Origin: Stutzerimonas stutzeri RCH2
GTDB taxonomy: Bacteria > Pseudomonadota > Gammaproteobacteria > Pseudomonadales > Pseudomonadaceae
DNA length: 64,000 nucleotides
Reading direction: 5' to 3'
Assembly (NCBI RefSeq): GCF_000327065.1
Contig: NC_019936.1
Span: 1,054,001-1,118,000 of the forward strand
The notes beneath the pieces are model-generated. The model saw only the letters and a list, made by a program, of their open reading frames with translations, made no database searches and was not told where the DNA came from. Position numbers and translations under genes: made by a program. Positions 41,694-53,065 of the stretch are shown here, in pieces; position 1 is the stretch's first letter, and each line of letters opens with the position of its first letter.

Positions 41694-44540
41694 TCAGTCG
41701 ACGCTTTCGGCCTGTTTGACCCGGACCCAGTGATCGATCAGCTCACGCAGATGCGAAAGCTCGACCGGCTTGGCCATATGGCCGTCCATGCCAGCCTCGC
41801 GCGCACGCTCGCGGTGTTCGCTGAGGATGTGTGCCGTCAGCGCCACCACTGGCGTGCGTGAGCGCCCGTTGCGGGCCTCCCACTCACGCAACTGCTGGGT
41901 GGCTTGGAAGCCGTCGAGCACTGGCATCTCGCAGTCCATCAGAACCAGGTCGTATGGCTGAGTCTTGATCGCTTCCAGCGCCTCCTCACCATTGCAGGCC
42001 GTATCCGGCTGCAGGTTCAGCTTGTTCAGCATGCCGCGGATGACCTTGGTGGAGATGTTGTTGTCTTCGGCAACCAGGATGCGGAAGTCGCTGGGAACCT
42101 CGAGCGGGGCCAGGGGTGGCGACGCTAACGCGGGGCGAAGTTGGCTGCTCTGCAGGCGCTGCGCCAGTTCATCGGCGAGCGTGGTCTTCAGTGTGTAGCC
42201 AGCGACCGGCTTGGCCAAAATGCGCTTGATGCCGGCGTTGCGCGCGATGATCTTGCTGGGGGCGCTGCCCATGCCGGTAAGCATGATCAGCAGAATGTCA
42301 TGGTTGAGGCTGGAGTCTTCCTTGATCTTGCTCGCCAGCTGCATGCCGGTCATGCCGGGCATGTCCTGGTCGAGCAGCACCACATCGAAGTACTCGCGCA
42401 GATGCGCCTTGGTCCGCAGCAGGGCCAGTGCCTCCTTGCCTGATGCAACGGCACTGACTTCCAGGCCCCAGGCGCTGCATTGCTGAACCAGAACCTTGCG
42501 GCAGGTGTCGTTGTCATCGACGATCAGCAGCCGCGTGCCCTGCAGTGGCCCGTCGAGATCGGCATTGTTCTGCGCCAGCCCTTCGCTGGCCAGCGGCAGA
42601 CTGATCCATAGCGTGTTGCCCTGGGTAGTTCCTGTCTGGATGCCGAAATCACCGTCCATCAGCTGTACCAGCTGGCGGGCGATGATCAGGCCGAGGCGGC
42701 CGCCATGCCGCGTAGACGCGAGAAAATCGTGGCTGTCTACCGCGGCATTGAGCAGCGCATCGCGCTCGTACGGCTCAAGCGGCCGGCCGCTGTCCTGGAC
42801 GGTGATGCGCAAGCGAGGGTTGTCCTGTGGGCCGTCTACCGCTGCGATCAACAGCACTTCGCCTTCGTCGGTCTGCTTGAAGGCGTTTTCCAGCAAGTTC
42901 AGCAAGGTCTGGCGCAGGCGCGTCGGGTCACCGGCTACCACCTGCGGCAGCTGTGGCTGGATAAAGCTGATCAGCTCGACCTTCTGCTGTTCGGCCTTGG
43001 CGCGGAAGATGCTCAGACAGTCCTCGATCAGCGCATTGAAATCGAACTGCACATCATCGAGCTCGATCTGCCCGGACTCCAGCTTGGAGATGTCGAGGAT
43101 CTCGTTGATCAGGTTGAGCAGCTCGTTGCCCGAGCTGTGGATGGTCTGCACGTAATCGCGCTGCTTGGCCGAGAGCGAAGTGCCGAGCAGCAGCTCGCTC
43201 ATGCCCAGCACGCCATTCATCGGCGTGCGCAGTTCATGACTGATCTTCGACAGGAAATCGGCCTTGGTTTTCAATTCGGCACTGGTGACCGCTTCGGCCG
43301 TGTACTGGGTGCGGCTGTCGCTTTGCAGCTGACGTTGCCGTTCGAGAAGCGCGAAGCTGAGCAGCAGGCCGCCGAGTGTGGCGAGGCTGAACAGCCCGCC
43401 GGTCAGCCAGCCCGGATCGAGCTGATCGAAACCCAGCAACATCGGCATGAAGAACACCATGCCGCTGTTGAACAGCGTCAGCCCGGCCACGACCAGCCGT
43501 GCTGGTTGGTAACCCTGGCGCCAGTGATAGAGCGCGACGAATAGCACGCTGAAGGAGGCGACCAGCCCCATCGAATAGATCAGCCAGCTGTACCAGGGCC
43601 ATTGGCCGAGCAGAATGCTGCCGGCCAGCGCCAGGATCAGATTGAACTCGAGACCCAGCAGCCAGGTGATCCAGGTGCGACCACGGTGGTGGAAGAAGCC
43701 CAGCGTATAGCCGAGCAACGCAGTGCTGGCCAGCAATGCAGCCAGATCAGCAATCAGTGGTTGGCTATAGGTCAGCCCCGGCAGCCAGACTGCGAGCACG
43801 CCCAGGTTGGCTACGGCGCAGACCAGCAGCGCGCCGTGCAACAGGCTCAGCCAGATATGGGTGTAACTGAGCGTGTAGGCAAAACGCAGCAGGTTGTAGA
43901 CCATCAGCAAGGCCAGCGCGCCGAACAGGGCGCCGAACAGGTAGGCCGGCTTGGTCTGGCTGACCAGGCCGCTGTCGTCGATGGTCTTGAACCAGGTCAT
44001 CACTGGATGGCTGGACTGCAGGCGGATATAGGCTTCCCGCGGCTGGCCGTCATTCGGCAGGCTGAACAGGTAGGCGCGGTTGGGCAGAGGCCTGGCGCTG
44101 AGCGGCCGCAATTCGCCGGTGGCGGTGTGCTGCTCCAGTTGCCCATCGCGCAGCAGATAGAAATCCAGGTACTGCACGCGAGGTGCAAACAGCCAGAGCC
44201 ACTTGGGTTTGGTCAGCGATGGCAGGCTGACCTGAAGCCAGACCGCCCGGTTGCTCGCCGGGGCACTGTAGGAAAGTTTATCGAGCCGCTGGAACAGCGC
44301 GCGCTGAGACAGCACCTCATCAAGCGTGAGCCCGCCGGACTGATCGATGAGGATTCGCCAGTTCTGCGGCACCGAGTCAGCTTCGACGAGGACGGTGGAG
44401 GGCGACGGCTGAGCAATGGCAGCCTGGGCCGACAGCGGGATCAGGTTGATCAGCAGCAGGCCGAAGATGACAGCGATGGCGATCCGGAGCCGACCCACTA
44501 GAGAAGTCCGTTCATGAGTGTGACGGCGGATTATAGCCAT
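41694..44540 (-). CDS. retS: Hybrid sensor kinase RetS
   Basis: Switches between acute and chronic lifestyles by inhibiting GacS (known in P. aeruginosa). 948 residues starting MAIIRRHTHE at the ATG ending at 44540. The order is a signal/anchor, a periplasmic 7TMR-DISM sensor domain (about 35-180), seven membrane spans (about 190-390), HisKA with SHELRTPMNGVLGMSELL, an unusual HATPase (NAFKQT), and two receiver domains (LLDQDMPG and LMDCEMPV) with phospho-acceptor Asp. Adjacent to purD as in P. aeruginosa. Confidence 0.93.
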   Translation of the reverse strand: MAIIRRHTHERTSLVGRLRIAIAVIFGLLLINLIPLSAQAAIAQPSPSTVLVEADSVPQNWRILIDQSGGLTLDEVLSQRALFQRLDKLSYSAPASNRAVWLQVSLPSLTKPKWLWLFAPRVQYLDFYLLRDGQLEQHTATGELRPLSARPLPNRAYLFSLPNDGQPREAYIRLQSSHPVMTWFKTIDDSGLVSQTKPAYLFGALFGALALLMVYNLLRFAYTLSYTHIWLSLLHGALLVCAVANLGVLAVWLPGLTYSQPLIADLAALLASTALLGYTLGFFHHRGRTWITWLLGLEFNLILALAGSILLGQWPWYSWLIYSMGLVASFSVLFVALYHWRQGYQPARLVVAGLTLFNSGMVFFMPMLLGFDQLDPGWLTGGLFSLATLGGLLLSFALLERQRQLQSDSRTQYTAEAVTSAELKTKADFLSKISHELRTPMNGVLGMSELLLGTSLSAKQRDYVQTIHSSGNELLNLINEILDISKLESGQIELDDVQFDFNALIEDCLSIFRAKAEQQKVELISFIQPQLPQVVAGDPTRLRQTLLNLLENAFKQTDEGEVLLIAAVDGPQDNPRLRITVQDSGRPLEPYERDALLNAAVDSHDFLASTRHGGRLGLIIARQLVQLMDGDFGIQTGTTQGNTLWISLPLASEGLAQNNADLDGPLQGTRLLIVDDNDTCRKVLVQQCSAWGLEVSAVASGKEALALLRTKAHLREYFDVVLLDQDMPGMTGMQLASKIKEDSSLNHDILLIMLTGMGSAPSKIIARNAGIKRILAKPVAGYTLKTTLADELAQRLQSSQLRPALASPPLAPLEVPSDFRILVAEDNNISTKVIRGMLNKLNLQPDTACNGEEALEAIKTQPYDLVLMDCEMPVLDGFQATQQLREWEARNGRSRTPVVALTAHILSEHRERAREAGMDGHMAKPVELSHLRELIDHWVRVKQAESVD

Positions 44541-44614
44541 GCCGCCTTCGGCCTGTAATGCGTGCGGCGGCGATAAAACCTGGCGCCGCGCGCATTCCTG
44601 GCGACTGACCGGGA

Positions 44615-45907
44615 TTAACCCTCGCCAAGCTCCCGGGCGATGGCGCGATAACCGATATCCTTGCGATAGAAGCAGCCATTCCAGCGGATTTTTTCCGCCA
44701 GACGGTAGGCCTGCTGCTGCGCTTCTGACACGCTGCGGCCGATGGCGGTCGCACACAGTACGCGGCCGCCGGCAGTGACCACCTGGCCCTGGGCGTTCAG
44801 CGCGGTGCCGGCATGGAACACCTTGCCATCCAGCACGGCTGCGTCGTCCAGGCCTTCGATCACGTCGCCCTTGGCGTAGTCGCCCGGGTAGCCGCCAGCT
44901 GCCAGTACCACGCCCACCGTCGGGCGCGGATCCCAGGTGGCCTCTACCTTGTTCAGTGCCTTGGCCAGTGCGGCCTCGATCAGCAGGACCAGCGAGGATT
45001 CCAGGCGCACCATGATCGGCTGGGTTTCCGGATCGCCGAAGCGGCAGTTGAACTCGATGACTTTCGGCGCGCCGGCCTTGTCGATCATCAGGCCGGCATA
45101 GAGGAAGCCGGTGTAGACGTTGCCTTCGGCAGCCATGCCGCGCACGGTCGGGTAGATCACCTCGTCCATCACGCGCTTATGCACTTCGGCGGTAACCACT
45201 GGAGCGGGGGAGTAGGCACCCATGCCGCCGGTGTTCGGGCCGCTGTCGCCGTCGCCGACGCGCTTGTGGTCCTGGCTGGTAGCCATCGGCAGCACGTTCT
45301 CGCCATCGACCATGACGATGAAACTCGCTTCCTCGCCATCGAGGAACTCCTCGATCACCACGCGGGCGCCGGCGTCGCCAAAGGCATTGCCGGAGAGCAT
45401 GTCACGGACGGCATCCTCGGCTTCTTCCAGGGTCATGGCGACGATCACGCCCTTGCCCGCCGCCAGGCCGTCGGCCTTGATCACGATCGGCGCACCTTTC
45501 TCACGCAGGTAGGTCAGGGCCGGTTCGACTTCGGTGAAGTTCTGGTAGTCGGCGGTCGGGATCGCGTGGCGAGCCAGGAAATCCTTGGTGAACGCCTTGG
45601 ACCCCTCGAGCTGCGCGGCCGCGGCGGTCGGGCCGAAGATGTCCAGGCCGCGGGAGCGGAACAGATCGACCACGCCCTTCACCAGCGGTGCTTCCGGACC
45701 AACGATGGTCAGCTGCACGTTGGCGGCGGCAAAGTCTGCCAGTTGCTCGATGGCCAGCACGTCGATGGCGACATTTTCGCATTTGGCTTCAGTGGCGGTG
45801 CCGGCATTGCCCGGCGCGACGAAAACCTTGGCAACGCGTGGGTCCTGCGCAACCTTCCAGGCCAGGGCGTGCTCGCGGCCGCCGCTGCCGATGATCAATA
45901 CGTTCAT
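44615..45907 (-). CDS. purD: Phosphoribosylamine-glycine ligase
   Basis: ATP-grasp enzyme of purine synthesis making GAR. 430 residues. VLIIGSGGREHALAWK starts the N domain, followed by GPEAPLVKGVVD, the ATP-grasp motif KADGLAAGKGVIVA, and EFNCRFGDPETQ in the C-terminal half. It is 199 bp from purH, with a dispersed repeat in that gap. Confidence 0.97.
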   Translation of the reverse strand: MNVLIIGSGGREHALAWKVAQDPRVAKVFVAPGNAGTATEAKCENVAIDVLAIEQLADFAAANVQLTIVGPEAPLVKGVVDLFRSRGLDIFGPTAAAAQLEGSKAFTKDFLARHAIPTADYQNFTEVEPALTYLREKGAPIVIKADGLAAGKGVIVAMTLEEAEDAVRDMLSGNAFGDAGARVVIEEFLDGEEASFIVMVDGENVLPMATSQDHKRVGDGDSGPNTGGMGAYSPAPVVTAEVHKRVMDEVIYPTVRGMAAEGNVYTGFLYAGLMIDKAGAPKVIEFNCRFGDPETQPIMVRLESSLVLLIEAALAKALNKVEATWDPRPTVGVVLAAGGYPGDYAKGDVIEGLDDAAVLDGKVFHAGTALNAQGQVVTAGGRVLCATAIGRSVSEAQQQAYRLAEKIRWNGCFYRKDIGYRAIARELGEG

Positions 45908-45944
45908 TTCTCTCTCCCAATGGAGGCGGGCCGGTAGCCCGCTT

Positions 45945-45970
45945 GGTGGATAAGCGAAGCGTTATCCACC
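45945..45970. repeat. GGTGGATAA-type intergenic inverted repeat
   Basis: Arms GGTGGATAA (45945-45953) and TTATCCACC (45962-45970) around GCGAAGCG, followed by CTACG. A REP-like dispersed hairpin that I recognise from pseudomonad intergenic DNA; count in this genome unknown. Confidence 0.6.
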
Positions 45971-46106
45971 CTACGAATACCGAGGTCGCGATCGGGCTGG
46001 TAGATGCAAGGCGCCCGATTCTTCACCCAGCGGAGTTGCCTTCTGGCAATGAGCATGGGGGAAGAGTCGGGCAACGCCGCAGATGCCTGTCCGAGTGCGG
46101 CCGATT

Positions 46107-47711
46107 TTAGTGGCGGAAGTGGCGCATGCCGGTGAACACCATGGCAATGCCGGCTTCGTCGGCCGCAGCGATCACTTCGTTGTCGCGCATCGAGCCACCC
46201 GGCTGGATCACCGCAGTGATACCGGCCTTGGCCGCATTGTCGATGCCATCGCGGAACGGGAAGAACGCGTCCGAGGCCATCACCGCACCCGGAACCGGCA
46301 GGCCGGCATGCTCGGCCTTGATCGCGGCGATGCGCGCGGAGTTGACGCGGCTCATCTGGCCGGCACCAACGCCGACGGTCTGGCGGTTCTTGGCGTAGAC
46401 GATGGCGTTGGACTTGACGAACTTGGCCACTTTCCAGGCGAAGATCAGGTCATGGATCTCCTGCTCGGTCGGCGCGCGCTGGGTGACGATCTTCAGGTCT
46501 GCTTCGGTGATCATGCCGATGTCGCGGCTCTGGATCAGCAGGCCGCCGTTGACGCGCTTGTAGTCCCAGCCCGGGCTGCGTTCGGCCGGCCACTCGCCGC
46601 ATTCGAGCAGGCGCACGTTGGCCTTGCTGGCCACCACGTCACGGGCGGCTTGGGAAACCTTGGGCGCGATGATTACCTCGACGAACTGGCGCTCGACGAT
46701 GGCCTGGGCGGTTTCGCCGTCCAGCTCGCGGTTGAAGGCGATGATGCCGCCGAACGCCGACTCGCTGTCGGTGGCGTAGGCCAGGTCATAGGCCTTGCGG
46801 ATGCCGCCTTCGTCTTCCGGTACCACGGCCACGCCGCAGGGATTGGCATGCTTGACGATCACGCAGGCCGGTTTGACGAAGCTCTTCACGCACTCCAGCG
46901 CGGCGTCGGTGTCGGCCACGTTGTTGAACGATAGTTCCTTGCCCTGCAGTTGCTTGGCAGTGGCGACGCAGGCTTCGTCCGGCTTCTCGACATAGAAAGC
47001 GGCCTGCTGGTGTGGGTTCTCGCCGTAGCGCATGTCCTGCGCCTTGATGAACTGCATGTTGTAGGTGCGCGGGAACAGGCTGCGATTTTCGGTGCTGAGC
47101 TGCTCGGTGCTCTGGTCGATGCCGCCGAGGTAATTGGCGATCATGCCGTCGTAACCGGCGGTGTGCTCGAACGCCTTGAGCGCTAGGTCGAAGCGCTGGG
47201 CATAGGTCAGCCCGCCGTTCTTCAGGTTGTCGACCACTGCCGCGTAGTCCTCGGCATTGACCACGATGGCGACGTCCTTGTGGTTCTTCGCCGCGCTGCG
47301 GACCATGGTCGGGCCGCCGATGTCGATGTTCTCGATGGCGTCCGGCAGGGTGCAGCCGGGCTTGGCCACAGTGGCTGCGAACGGATAGAGGTTGACCGCC
47401 ACCAGGTCGATCGGCGCGATGCCATGCTCGGCCATCACCGCACCGTCCAGGTCGCGGCGGCCGAGGATGCCGCCGTGGATCTTCGGATGCAGGGTCTTCA
47501 CCCGTCCGTCCATCATCTCCGGGAAGCCGGTGTAGTCGGCGACTTCGACGGCAGCGATGCCGTTGTCACGCAGCAGCTTGAAGGTGCCGCCAGTGGAGAG
47601 AATCTCGACCCCGAGGGCTTCGAGTTCGCGGGCGAAATCGACGACGCCGGTCTTGTCGGACACGCTGATCAGCGCGCGGCGCACGGGAAGGCGGGTGGTT
47701 TGGTCGGTCAT
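46107..47711 (-). CDS. purH: Bifunctional AICAR transformylase/IMP cyclohydrolase
   Basis: Last two steps to IMP. 534 residues. N-terminal IMP cyclohydrolase (about 1-200: [34 protein letters not shown]) and C-terminal transformylase ([10 protein letters not shown] with catalytic Lys-His). Its neighbour purD is the same strand and the fis/dusB operon lies upstream. Confidence 0.97.
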   Translation of the reverse strand: MTDQTTRLPVRRALISVSDKTGVVDFARELEALGVEILSTGGTFKLLRDNGIAAVEVADYTGFPEMMDGRVKTLHPKIHGGILGRRDLDGAVMAEHGIAPIDLVAVNLYPFAATVAKPGCTLPDAIENIDIGGPTMVRSAAKNHKDVAIVVNAEDYAAVVDNLKNGGLTYAQRFDLALKAFEHTAGYDGMIANYLGGIDQSTEQLSTENRSLFPRTYNMQFIKAQDMRYGENPHQQAAFYVEKPDEACVATAKQLQGKELSFNNVADTDAALECVKSFVKPACVIVKHANPCGVAVVPEDEGGIRKAYDLAYATDSESAFGGIIAFNRELDGETAQAIVERQFVEVIIAPKVSQAARDVVASKANVRLLECGEWPAERSPGWDYKRVNGGLLIQSRDIGMITEADLKIVTQRAPTEQEIHDLIFAWKVAKFVKSNAIVYAKNRQTVGVGAGQMSRVNSARIAAIKAEHAGLPVPGAVMASDAFFPFRDGIDNAAKAGITAVIQPGGSMRDNEVIAAADEAGIAMVFTGMRHFRH

Positions 47712-47787
47712 TGACGTTTCCTAGAGGCTACAGGCTTGAGTCCGCGAAGCAGGCAGGTGCGGACAGCCGCGCCCACCGGCTGTCGCG

Positions 47788-48108
47788 TCAGAGCAGGTCG
47801 TACTGTTTGAGTTTCTTGCGCAGGGTGCCGCGGTTCAGGCCCAGCAGCTCGGAAGCCTTGGTCTGGTTGCCCTTGACGTAGTGCATCACGGTTTCCAGCA
47901 ACGGCGCTTCCACTTCGGAGAGTACGAGGTTGTAAACGTCCGTGACGTCGGCACCTTCGAGACGGGCGAAATAGTTGTGCAGCGCTTTCTCGACGCTGCC
48001 TCGCAGCGTCTGCCCCGCTTCGCTCGGCGTGTTCAGGTGCTGCTTGAGGTTCACGTTGTCACTCACGGATGTTGTTCCACTTACCAATGTTTCATTCAAC
48101 AGCGTCAT
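47788..48108 (-). CDS. fis: Nucleoid-associated protein Fis
   Basis: DNA-bending regulator of rRNA and many other promoters. 106 residues; the N-terminal part is variable, then [32 protein letters not shown] and the helix-turn-helix [27 protein letters not shown], essentially invariant among pseudomonads. It overlaps the dusB stop by four bases, the usual dusB-fis operon. Confidence 0.97.
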   Translation of the reverse strand: MTLLNETLVSGTTSVSDNVNLKQHLNTPSEAGQTLRGSVEKALHNYFARLEGADVTDVYNLVLSEVEAPLLETVMHYVKGNQTKASELLGLNRGTLRKKLKQYDLL

Positions 48109-49118
48109 GCGGCCACCTCTGTTCCATCCACCGAGCCAGGCCCTGAGCGTTGTTCGGCAAAGAATTGCCGAATGCTGAAGCCCTGTGCATCCCTGTCTTC
48201 CAGATGATTGAAACGGGCACGGAAGTCCCGCGCGCCCGGTAGTGTTGCGAGATACCAGCCCACATGCTTACGGGCGATACGGACTCCCATCACCTCGCCA
48301 TAGAACTCGTGCAGCGCCTGCACGTGCTCCAGCAAGGTGTCTTCGATCTCTTCCAGCGTCGGCGCCGCCAGCAGCTCGCCGGTGCGCAGATAATGCTCCA
48401 CTTCGCGAAAGATCCACGGGCGACCCTGCGCCGCACGTCCGATCAACAGGCCATCCACACCGGTCGCCCGCAGCACCTGGGCGGCCTTTTGCGGCGAGTC
48501 GATATCACCATTGGCAAACACCGGGATCGAAACCGCCTGCTTGATGGCAGCGATGGTGTCGTACTCGGCTTCGCCGGTGTACAGGTCGGCACGGGTGCGG
48601 CCATGAACGGCAAGGGCTGCAATGCCGGCCTGCTCGGCAATACGCGCAACGGTCAGGCCGTTCTTGTTCTGCCGATCCCAGCCGGTGCGAATCTTCAATG
48701 TCACCGGAACGTCTACCGCGCCTACGACGGCGTCGAGGATCTCCCCAACCAGGCGCTCATCACGCATCAGTGCCGAGCCGGCCGCCTTGTTGCAGACCTT
48801 TTTCGCCGGGCAACCCATGTTGATGTCGATGATCTGCGCCCCTAGCTCGACGTTGCGCCGTGCGGCATCTGCCAGCATCTGCGGATCGCCACCGGCAATC
48901 TGCACCGAGCGCGGTTCGGGTTCGTCCGCATGCGGCATGCGCAGGCGCGATTTGCGGCTGTTCCACAGGCGCATGTCGCTGGTGAGCATTTCCGAGACCA
49001 CCAGGGCCGCGCCGAAGCGACGGCATAACTGACGGAACGGCTGATCGGTCACGCCGGCCATGGGCGCGAGGATCAACGGATTGGTCAAGGTGTAGGGGCC
49101 GATGCGTACCGCTGACAT
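48105..49118 (-). CDS. dusB: tRNA-dihydrouridine synthase B
   Basis: FMN enzyme reducing uridines in tRNA. 337 residues. [15 protein letters not shown] opens the TIM barrel, [20 protein letters not shown] holds the catalytic Cys, KIRTGWD and [13 protein letters not shown] bind RNA/FMN, and [12 protein letters not shown] closes the barrel. Heads the dusB-fis operon. Confidence 0.96.
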   Translation of the reverse strand: MSAVRIGPYTLTNPLILAPMAGVTDQPFRQLCRRFGAALVVSEMLTSDMRLWNSRKSRLRMPHADEPEPRSVQIAGGDPQMLADAARRNVELGAQIIDINMGCPAKKVCNKAAGSALMRDERLVGEILDAVVGAVDVPVTLKIRTGWDRQNKNGLTVARIAEQAGIAALAVHGRTRADLYTGEAEYDTIAAIKQAVSIPVFANGDIDSPQKAAQVLRATGVDGLLIGRAAQGRPWIFREVEHYLRTGELLAAPTLEEIEDTLLEHVQALHEFYGEVMGVRIARKHVGWYLATLPGARDFRARFNHLEDRDAQGFSIRQFFAEQRSGPGSVDGTEVAA

Positions 49119-49315
49119 GAAGATTCCCTGCTTGGGGCCTGCTTGTTAGGTCGATCGGGACTGCAAAAAAGGGTGGGCATAATACCCGCTACGCATGACG
49201 GGTTAAAGGCTGTTTTGAACAAATTCTGAACAGCGGTCGCCTTATCGCCGGGAGTTTGGATACGACGGCTTCAGGGCGCGGGCGGGGTCCGGGCGGAGCG
49301 GGAAGGGGCGAGCCG

Positions 49316-50563
49316 CTATTCCGGCGAATGGAAGCTCAGGCTGTAATTTACCGCCTTGGCGCCTGGGTCGAGGATATCCAAGGCAATATGGATGGGCACT
49401 TGCGGCGGCATCTGCGAACGTCCCGCGAGCTCGCCGGAAAGGTATTCGCTGGGCTTGAAGCTGCGGCTGGCCAGCAGTTTGCCGTTCAGGTCGGCGAAGC
49501 GGATTTCCAGCAGCGGGAACGGTTGCGCGAAGGTGGCACGGTTGTAGAGGATCGCATCCACCACCAGCGCGCCGGTGAAGTCCGGATGGCTGCGTACCAC
49601 CAGATTGCTGCTCTTGATCTGGTCGATATCGACCAGCGCAGGCAGTTCGCAGCCCAGCGTCGGGCAGATACGCTCGAACCAGGCGCGGTACTGGTGCTGT
49701 CGCGACAGCTCTTCGTAGTTGTAGACAACGTACTGTGCACCCAGGGCAAGCACTGCAAGGATATTCAGTGCACCCCAGCCCAGCCAGCGTCCCCAGGGTT
49801 TCTTGCGTTCCTGCCAATCCAGCTGCAATGGCTCGTCGTCGAGCTCGAATAGCGGCTCGCCACGCAGGTCCGGCTCACGGCGCGGTGCGGTTGAGCTGGC
49901 AGCATCGTTCTCGTTCTCGTTCTCTGAGGCGGTTGAACTGGCAAGCGCAGGCTCAATGCGCTCGCTACGGATCTGCTGCGCCTTGGCCGTCGATAGCGGC
50001 ACGGAGCTTATCGCCAAAGGGCTTGGTGGCTGTGGCGATTCAGCTGTCACCGGAGTGAAGTGGATCGTCTCCTCGCGCGCACTGTCCGTTGCCGGCCCGA
50101 CGCCGCGTTCGGCGTTCAGCAGGATCTCGGCCCAGCTTTCATCATGCGCGGAAGCGGTGTCCGCTTTACGGGCAACGGACTCGGATGAGGTTTGGCGGTC
50201 AGGTTCCAGGCTGAGCAGGTCACGGGCAAGCTCGCGTTCCTGTTGCTCCAGCTTGGCCAGCTCCTCGTCCAGATCGAGGCTGTCGAGGTCCAGGTCGTCA
50301 TGGATCCACAGAGTTTCATCGGCTTTTGTGGTTGCGGCTGTGTTGGCGGTGGCGACTCCGGTCGTCTGAGGCCTGGCCGGCGCGGCCTCAGGAGCGCTCA
50401 GCGGCTGGGTCGGATTCAGCTCATCGCGCAGCAGGTGGTGGGCTGCGTTGAACACTTCCAGGCAGGCGCCGCAACGCACTGCGCCATGGGCTGCGCGCAA
50501 TTGGCTGCGGCCGACACGAAAGCGGGTGCTGCAGTTGGGGCACTGGGTGATGAAGCTGGTCAT
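49316..50563 (-). CDS. DUF3426 zinc-ribbon membrane protein
   Basis: 415 residues. N-terminal MJ0042-type zinc ribbon CPNCSTRFRV...VRCGACLEVFNA (four Cys) within residues 8-40, a long low-complexity acidic/Ser/Pro linker (about 45-255), one membrane span (LGWGALNILAVLALGAQYVV near 270), then the DUF3426 domain (CPTLGCELP...VDIDQI...SFKPSEYL). Function unknown. The linker contains three GTTCTC units coding Glu-Asn repeats. It lies next to prmA on the same strand. Confidence 0.88.
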   Translation of the reverse strand: MTSFITQCPNCSTRFRVGRSQLRAAHGAVRCGACLEVFNAAHHLLRDELNPTQPLSAPEAAPARPQTTGVATANTAATTKADETLWIHDDLDLDSLDLDEELAKLEQQERELARDLLSLEPDRQTSSESVARKADTASAHDESWAEILLNAERGVGPATDSAREETIHFTPVTAESPQPPSPLAISSVPLSTAKAQQIRSERIEPALASSTASENENENDAASSTAPRREPDLRGEPLFELDDEPLQLDWQERKKPWGRWLGWGALNILAVLALGAQYVVYNYEELSRQHQYRAWFERICPTLGCELPALVDIDQIKSSNLVVRSHPDFTGALVVDAILYNRATFAQPFPLLEIRFADLNGKLLASRSFKPSEYLSGELAGRSQMPPQVPIHIALDILDPGAKAVNYSLSFHSPE

Positions 50564-50671
50564 GCGTGTTTCCGCGCGAATGTGCCGGCTAGTCTAGCGT
50601 AAGCCAGGCGCAGAACGGCAGTGGGCCGCGGCAGCTGGCATATGGGGGTGCGGGCGGGGTCTCAAGCTGCC

Positions 50672-51553
50672 TCAGCCGCGGCGGACGCCACTGATACGTA
50701 CCCAGCCGTCCTTGTCCGCGGTTGGATCGAGCTCGAACGCCTCGTCATAAGCCGCGCGGACGTCTTCCGCTTGCTCGGCCAGGATGCCAGACAGCGCCAG
50801 GCGGCCGCCAGGCTTGACCAGTGCAGTGATGCGCGGTGCGAGCGAGACGAGCGGCCCGGCAAGAATGTTGGCGACCACTACATCGGCGGGCTCTTCCGGC
50901 AGCTGCTCGGGCAGATACAGGGCGAAACGCTCATCTGCTATGCCATTGCGCATGGCGTTATCGCGCGAGGCGTCCAATGCCTGCACGTCGATGTCGGTGC
51001 CGACCGCGTGCTCGGCGCCCAGCAGCAGGCCAGCGATAGCGAGGATTCCCGAGCCACAGCCGAAATCCAGCAGCGACTGGCCATGCAGGGATTGAGCATC
51101 CAGCCATTCGAGACACAGTGCCGTGGTGGGATGGGTGCCGGTGCCGAAGGCCAGTCCGGGGTCCAGCAGCAGGTTGACGGCATCGGGCTCGGGTGCCGCG
51201 TGCCAGCTGGGAACGATCCACAGGCGGCGACCGAAGCGCATCGGCTGGAAGTTGTCCATCCAGCTGCGTTCCCAGTCCTGGTCCTCGATCACCTCGATCT
51301 GATGCTCGGGTAGCTCGCCGCCACACAACAGCTGCAGGTGGGCAAGCAAGGCGTCCGGATCGGTATCGGCTTCGAACAGTGCCAGCAGGTGGGTATGCGA
51401 CCACAGCGGCGTGGTGTTGAGGTCCGGCTCGAAGATCGGCTGATCTTCGGCGTCCATGAAGGTCACGGAAACCGCGCCCACATCCAGCAGCTGGTCTTCC
51501 AGGGCTTCGGCCTGATCGGGGGTGATGGCGAGTCGGATCTGCAGCCAGGACAT
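50672..51553 (-). CDS. prmA: Ribosomal protein L11 methyltransferase
   Basis: Trimethylates L11 with SAM. 293 residues. The N-terminal L11-binding domain (1-55) is followed by a linker and the Rossmann core: [22 protein letters not shown] and [11 protein letters not shown]. The gene lies between accC and the DUF3426 gene. Confidence 0.96.
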   Translation of the reverse strand: MSWLQIRLAITPDQAEALEDQLLDVGAVSVTFMDAEDQPIFEPDLNTTPLWSHTHLLALFEADTDPDALLAHLQLLCGGELPEHQIEVIEDQDWERSWMDNFQPMRFGRRLWIVPSWHAAPEPDAVNLLLDPGLAFGTGTHPTTALCLEWLDAQSLHGQSLLDFGCGSGILAIAGLLLGAEHAVGTDIDVQALDASRDNAMRNGIADERFALYLPEQLPEEPADVVVANILAGPLVSLAPRITALVKPGGRLALSGILAEQAEDVRAAYDEAFELDPTADKDGWVRISGVRRG

Positions 51554-51650
51554 GGAAGCCTCTCGAATGGGATCGCGGTAAAAGCCGGCAAGCTTACTGG
51601 AGGGGGCGTGTCGCGGCCAGCGTGGGCTCGATTCGCGCCTGGCAGAAACG

Positions 51651-51678
51651 ACAGAGGCCGCCCGAAGGCAGCCTCTGT
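51651..51678 (-). terminator. Terminator of the accB-accC unit
   Basis: Imperfect stem ACAGAGGC...GCCTCTGT around a TTCG-closed GC core (51651-51678), just after accC; only a short T-rich tract follows on minus. Confidence 0.6.
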
Positions 51679-51698
51679 AGTGCAGCGCCGAGCGGGGC

Positions 51699-53048
51699 TC
51701 AGTGCTTGTCCATACCCAGTTTCTTCTCCAGGTAATGGATGTTCACGCCGCCCTTGCAGAAGCCGGGGTCGCGCACCAGATCGCGGTGCAGTGGGGCGTT
51801 GGTCTTGATCCCGTCGACGATCAGCTCGTCCAGTGCGTTGCGCATGCGGCCCATGGCCTCGTCGCGGTTTGCGCCGAAGGTGATCAGCTTGCCGATCAGC
51901 GAGTCGTAGTGCGGCGGAACCGAGTAGCCGTCGTAGAGGTGCGAATCGACGCGCACGCCGTTGCCGCCTGGCGCGTGGAAGTGCTTCACCTTGCCCGGGC
52001 TGGGCATGAAGGTGCGCGGATCCTCGGCGTTGATGCGGCATTCCACGGCATGGCCGCGGATGACAACATCTTCTTGCTTGATCGACAGCTTCTGGCCGCC
52101 ACCGATCAGCAGCATCTCCTTGACGATGTCGATGCCGGTGACCATCTCGGTAACCGGATGCTCGACCTGGACGCGCGTGTTCATCTCGATGAAGTAGAAG
52201 TTGCCGTCTTCATAAAGGAACTCGAACGTGCCTGCGCCGCGGTAGCCGATGTCGATGCACGCCTTGACGCAGCGGGCCTGGACCTTGCGGCGGGCCTCTT
52301 CGTCGATCAGCGGGGCTGGGGCTTCCTCGATCACCTTCTGGTGACGGCGCTGCAGCGAGCAGTCGCGGTCGCCCAGGTGAATCGCGTTACCCTGGCCGTC
52401 AGCCAGCACCTGGATTTCGACGTGGCGTGGGTTGGTGAGGAATTTCTCGAGGTAGACCATCGGGTTGCCGAAGGCTGCGCCTGCTTCGTTGCGGGTCAGC
52501 TTGGCCGAGGCGATCAGGTCCTCTTCCTTGTGCACCACTCGCATGCCGCGACCACCACCGCCACCGGCGGCCTTGATGATCACCGGGTAACCCACTTCAC
52601 GGGCGATCCGCAGCGCTTCCTTCTCGTCTTCCGGCAGTGGGCCGTCAGAACCCGGAACCGTCGGCACGCCGGCCTGCTTCATCGCATCCTTGGCCGATAC
52701 CTTGTCGCCCATCAGGCGAATGACGTCGGCGGTTGGGCCGATGAAGGTAAAGCCGGACTTCTCCACCTGTTCGGCGAAGTCGGCGTTCTCGGCGAGGAAG
52801 CCGTAGCCGGGATGGATGCCGTCGGCTCCGGTGACTTCGGCAGCGGCGATCAGCGCCGGGATGCTCAGGTAGGACTTGGCAGAGGCGGCCGGGCCGATGC
52901 AGACGGACTCGTCGGCCAGCGACACGTGCATCAGGTCACGGTCGGCAGTGGAGTGCACCGCCACGGTCTTGATGCCCAGTTCCTTGCAGGCGCGCAGAAC
53001 TCGAAGGGCGATCTCGCCGCGGTTGGCGATCAGTACTTTTTCCAACAT
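51699..53048 (-). CDS. accC: Acetyl-CoA carboxylase biotin carboxylase subunit
   Basis: Carboxylates biotin on AccB with ATP and bicarbonate. 449 residues starting [12 protein letters not shown] at the ATG ending at 53048. [43 protein letters not shown] are the ATP-grasp and active-site blocks. The start is 17 bp after accB, so they form an operon. Confidence 0.97.
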   Translation of the reverse strand: MLEKVLIANRGEIALRVLRACKELGIKTVAVHSTADRDLMHVSLADESVCIGPAASAKSYLSIPALIAAAEVTGADGIHPGYGFLAENADFAEQVEKSGFTFIGPTADVIRLMGDKVSAKDAMKQAGVPTVPGSDGPLPEDEKEALRIAREVGYPVIIKAAGGGGGRGMRVVHKEEDLIASAKLTRNEAGAAFGNPMVYLEKFLTNPRHVEIQVLADGQGNAIHLGDRDCSLQRRHQKVIEEAPAPLIDEEARRKVQARCVKACIDIGYRGAGTFEFLYEDGNFYFIEMNTRVQVEHPVTEMVTGIDIVKEMLLIGGGQKLSIKQEDVVIRGHAVECRINAEDPRTFMPSPGKVKHFHAPGGNGVRVDSHLYDGYSVPPHYDSLIGKLITFGANRDEAMGRMRNALDELIVDGIKTNAPLHRDLVRDPGFCKGGVNIHYLEKKLGMDKH

Positions 53049-53065
53049 CGCTGGCTCTCCGCGGT

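Noticed and set aside
49900..49925. Three GTTCTC units in the DUF3426 gene as a phase-variable repeat
   Set aside because: Only three units, and they are in frame (six bases), so slippage would not switch the gene.
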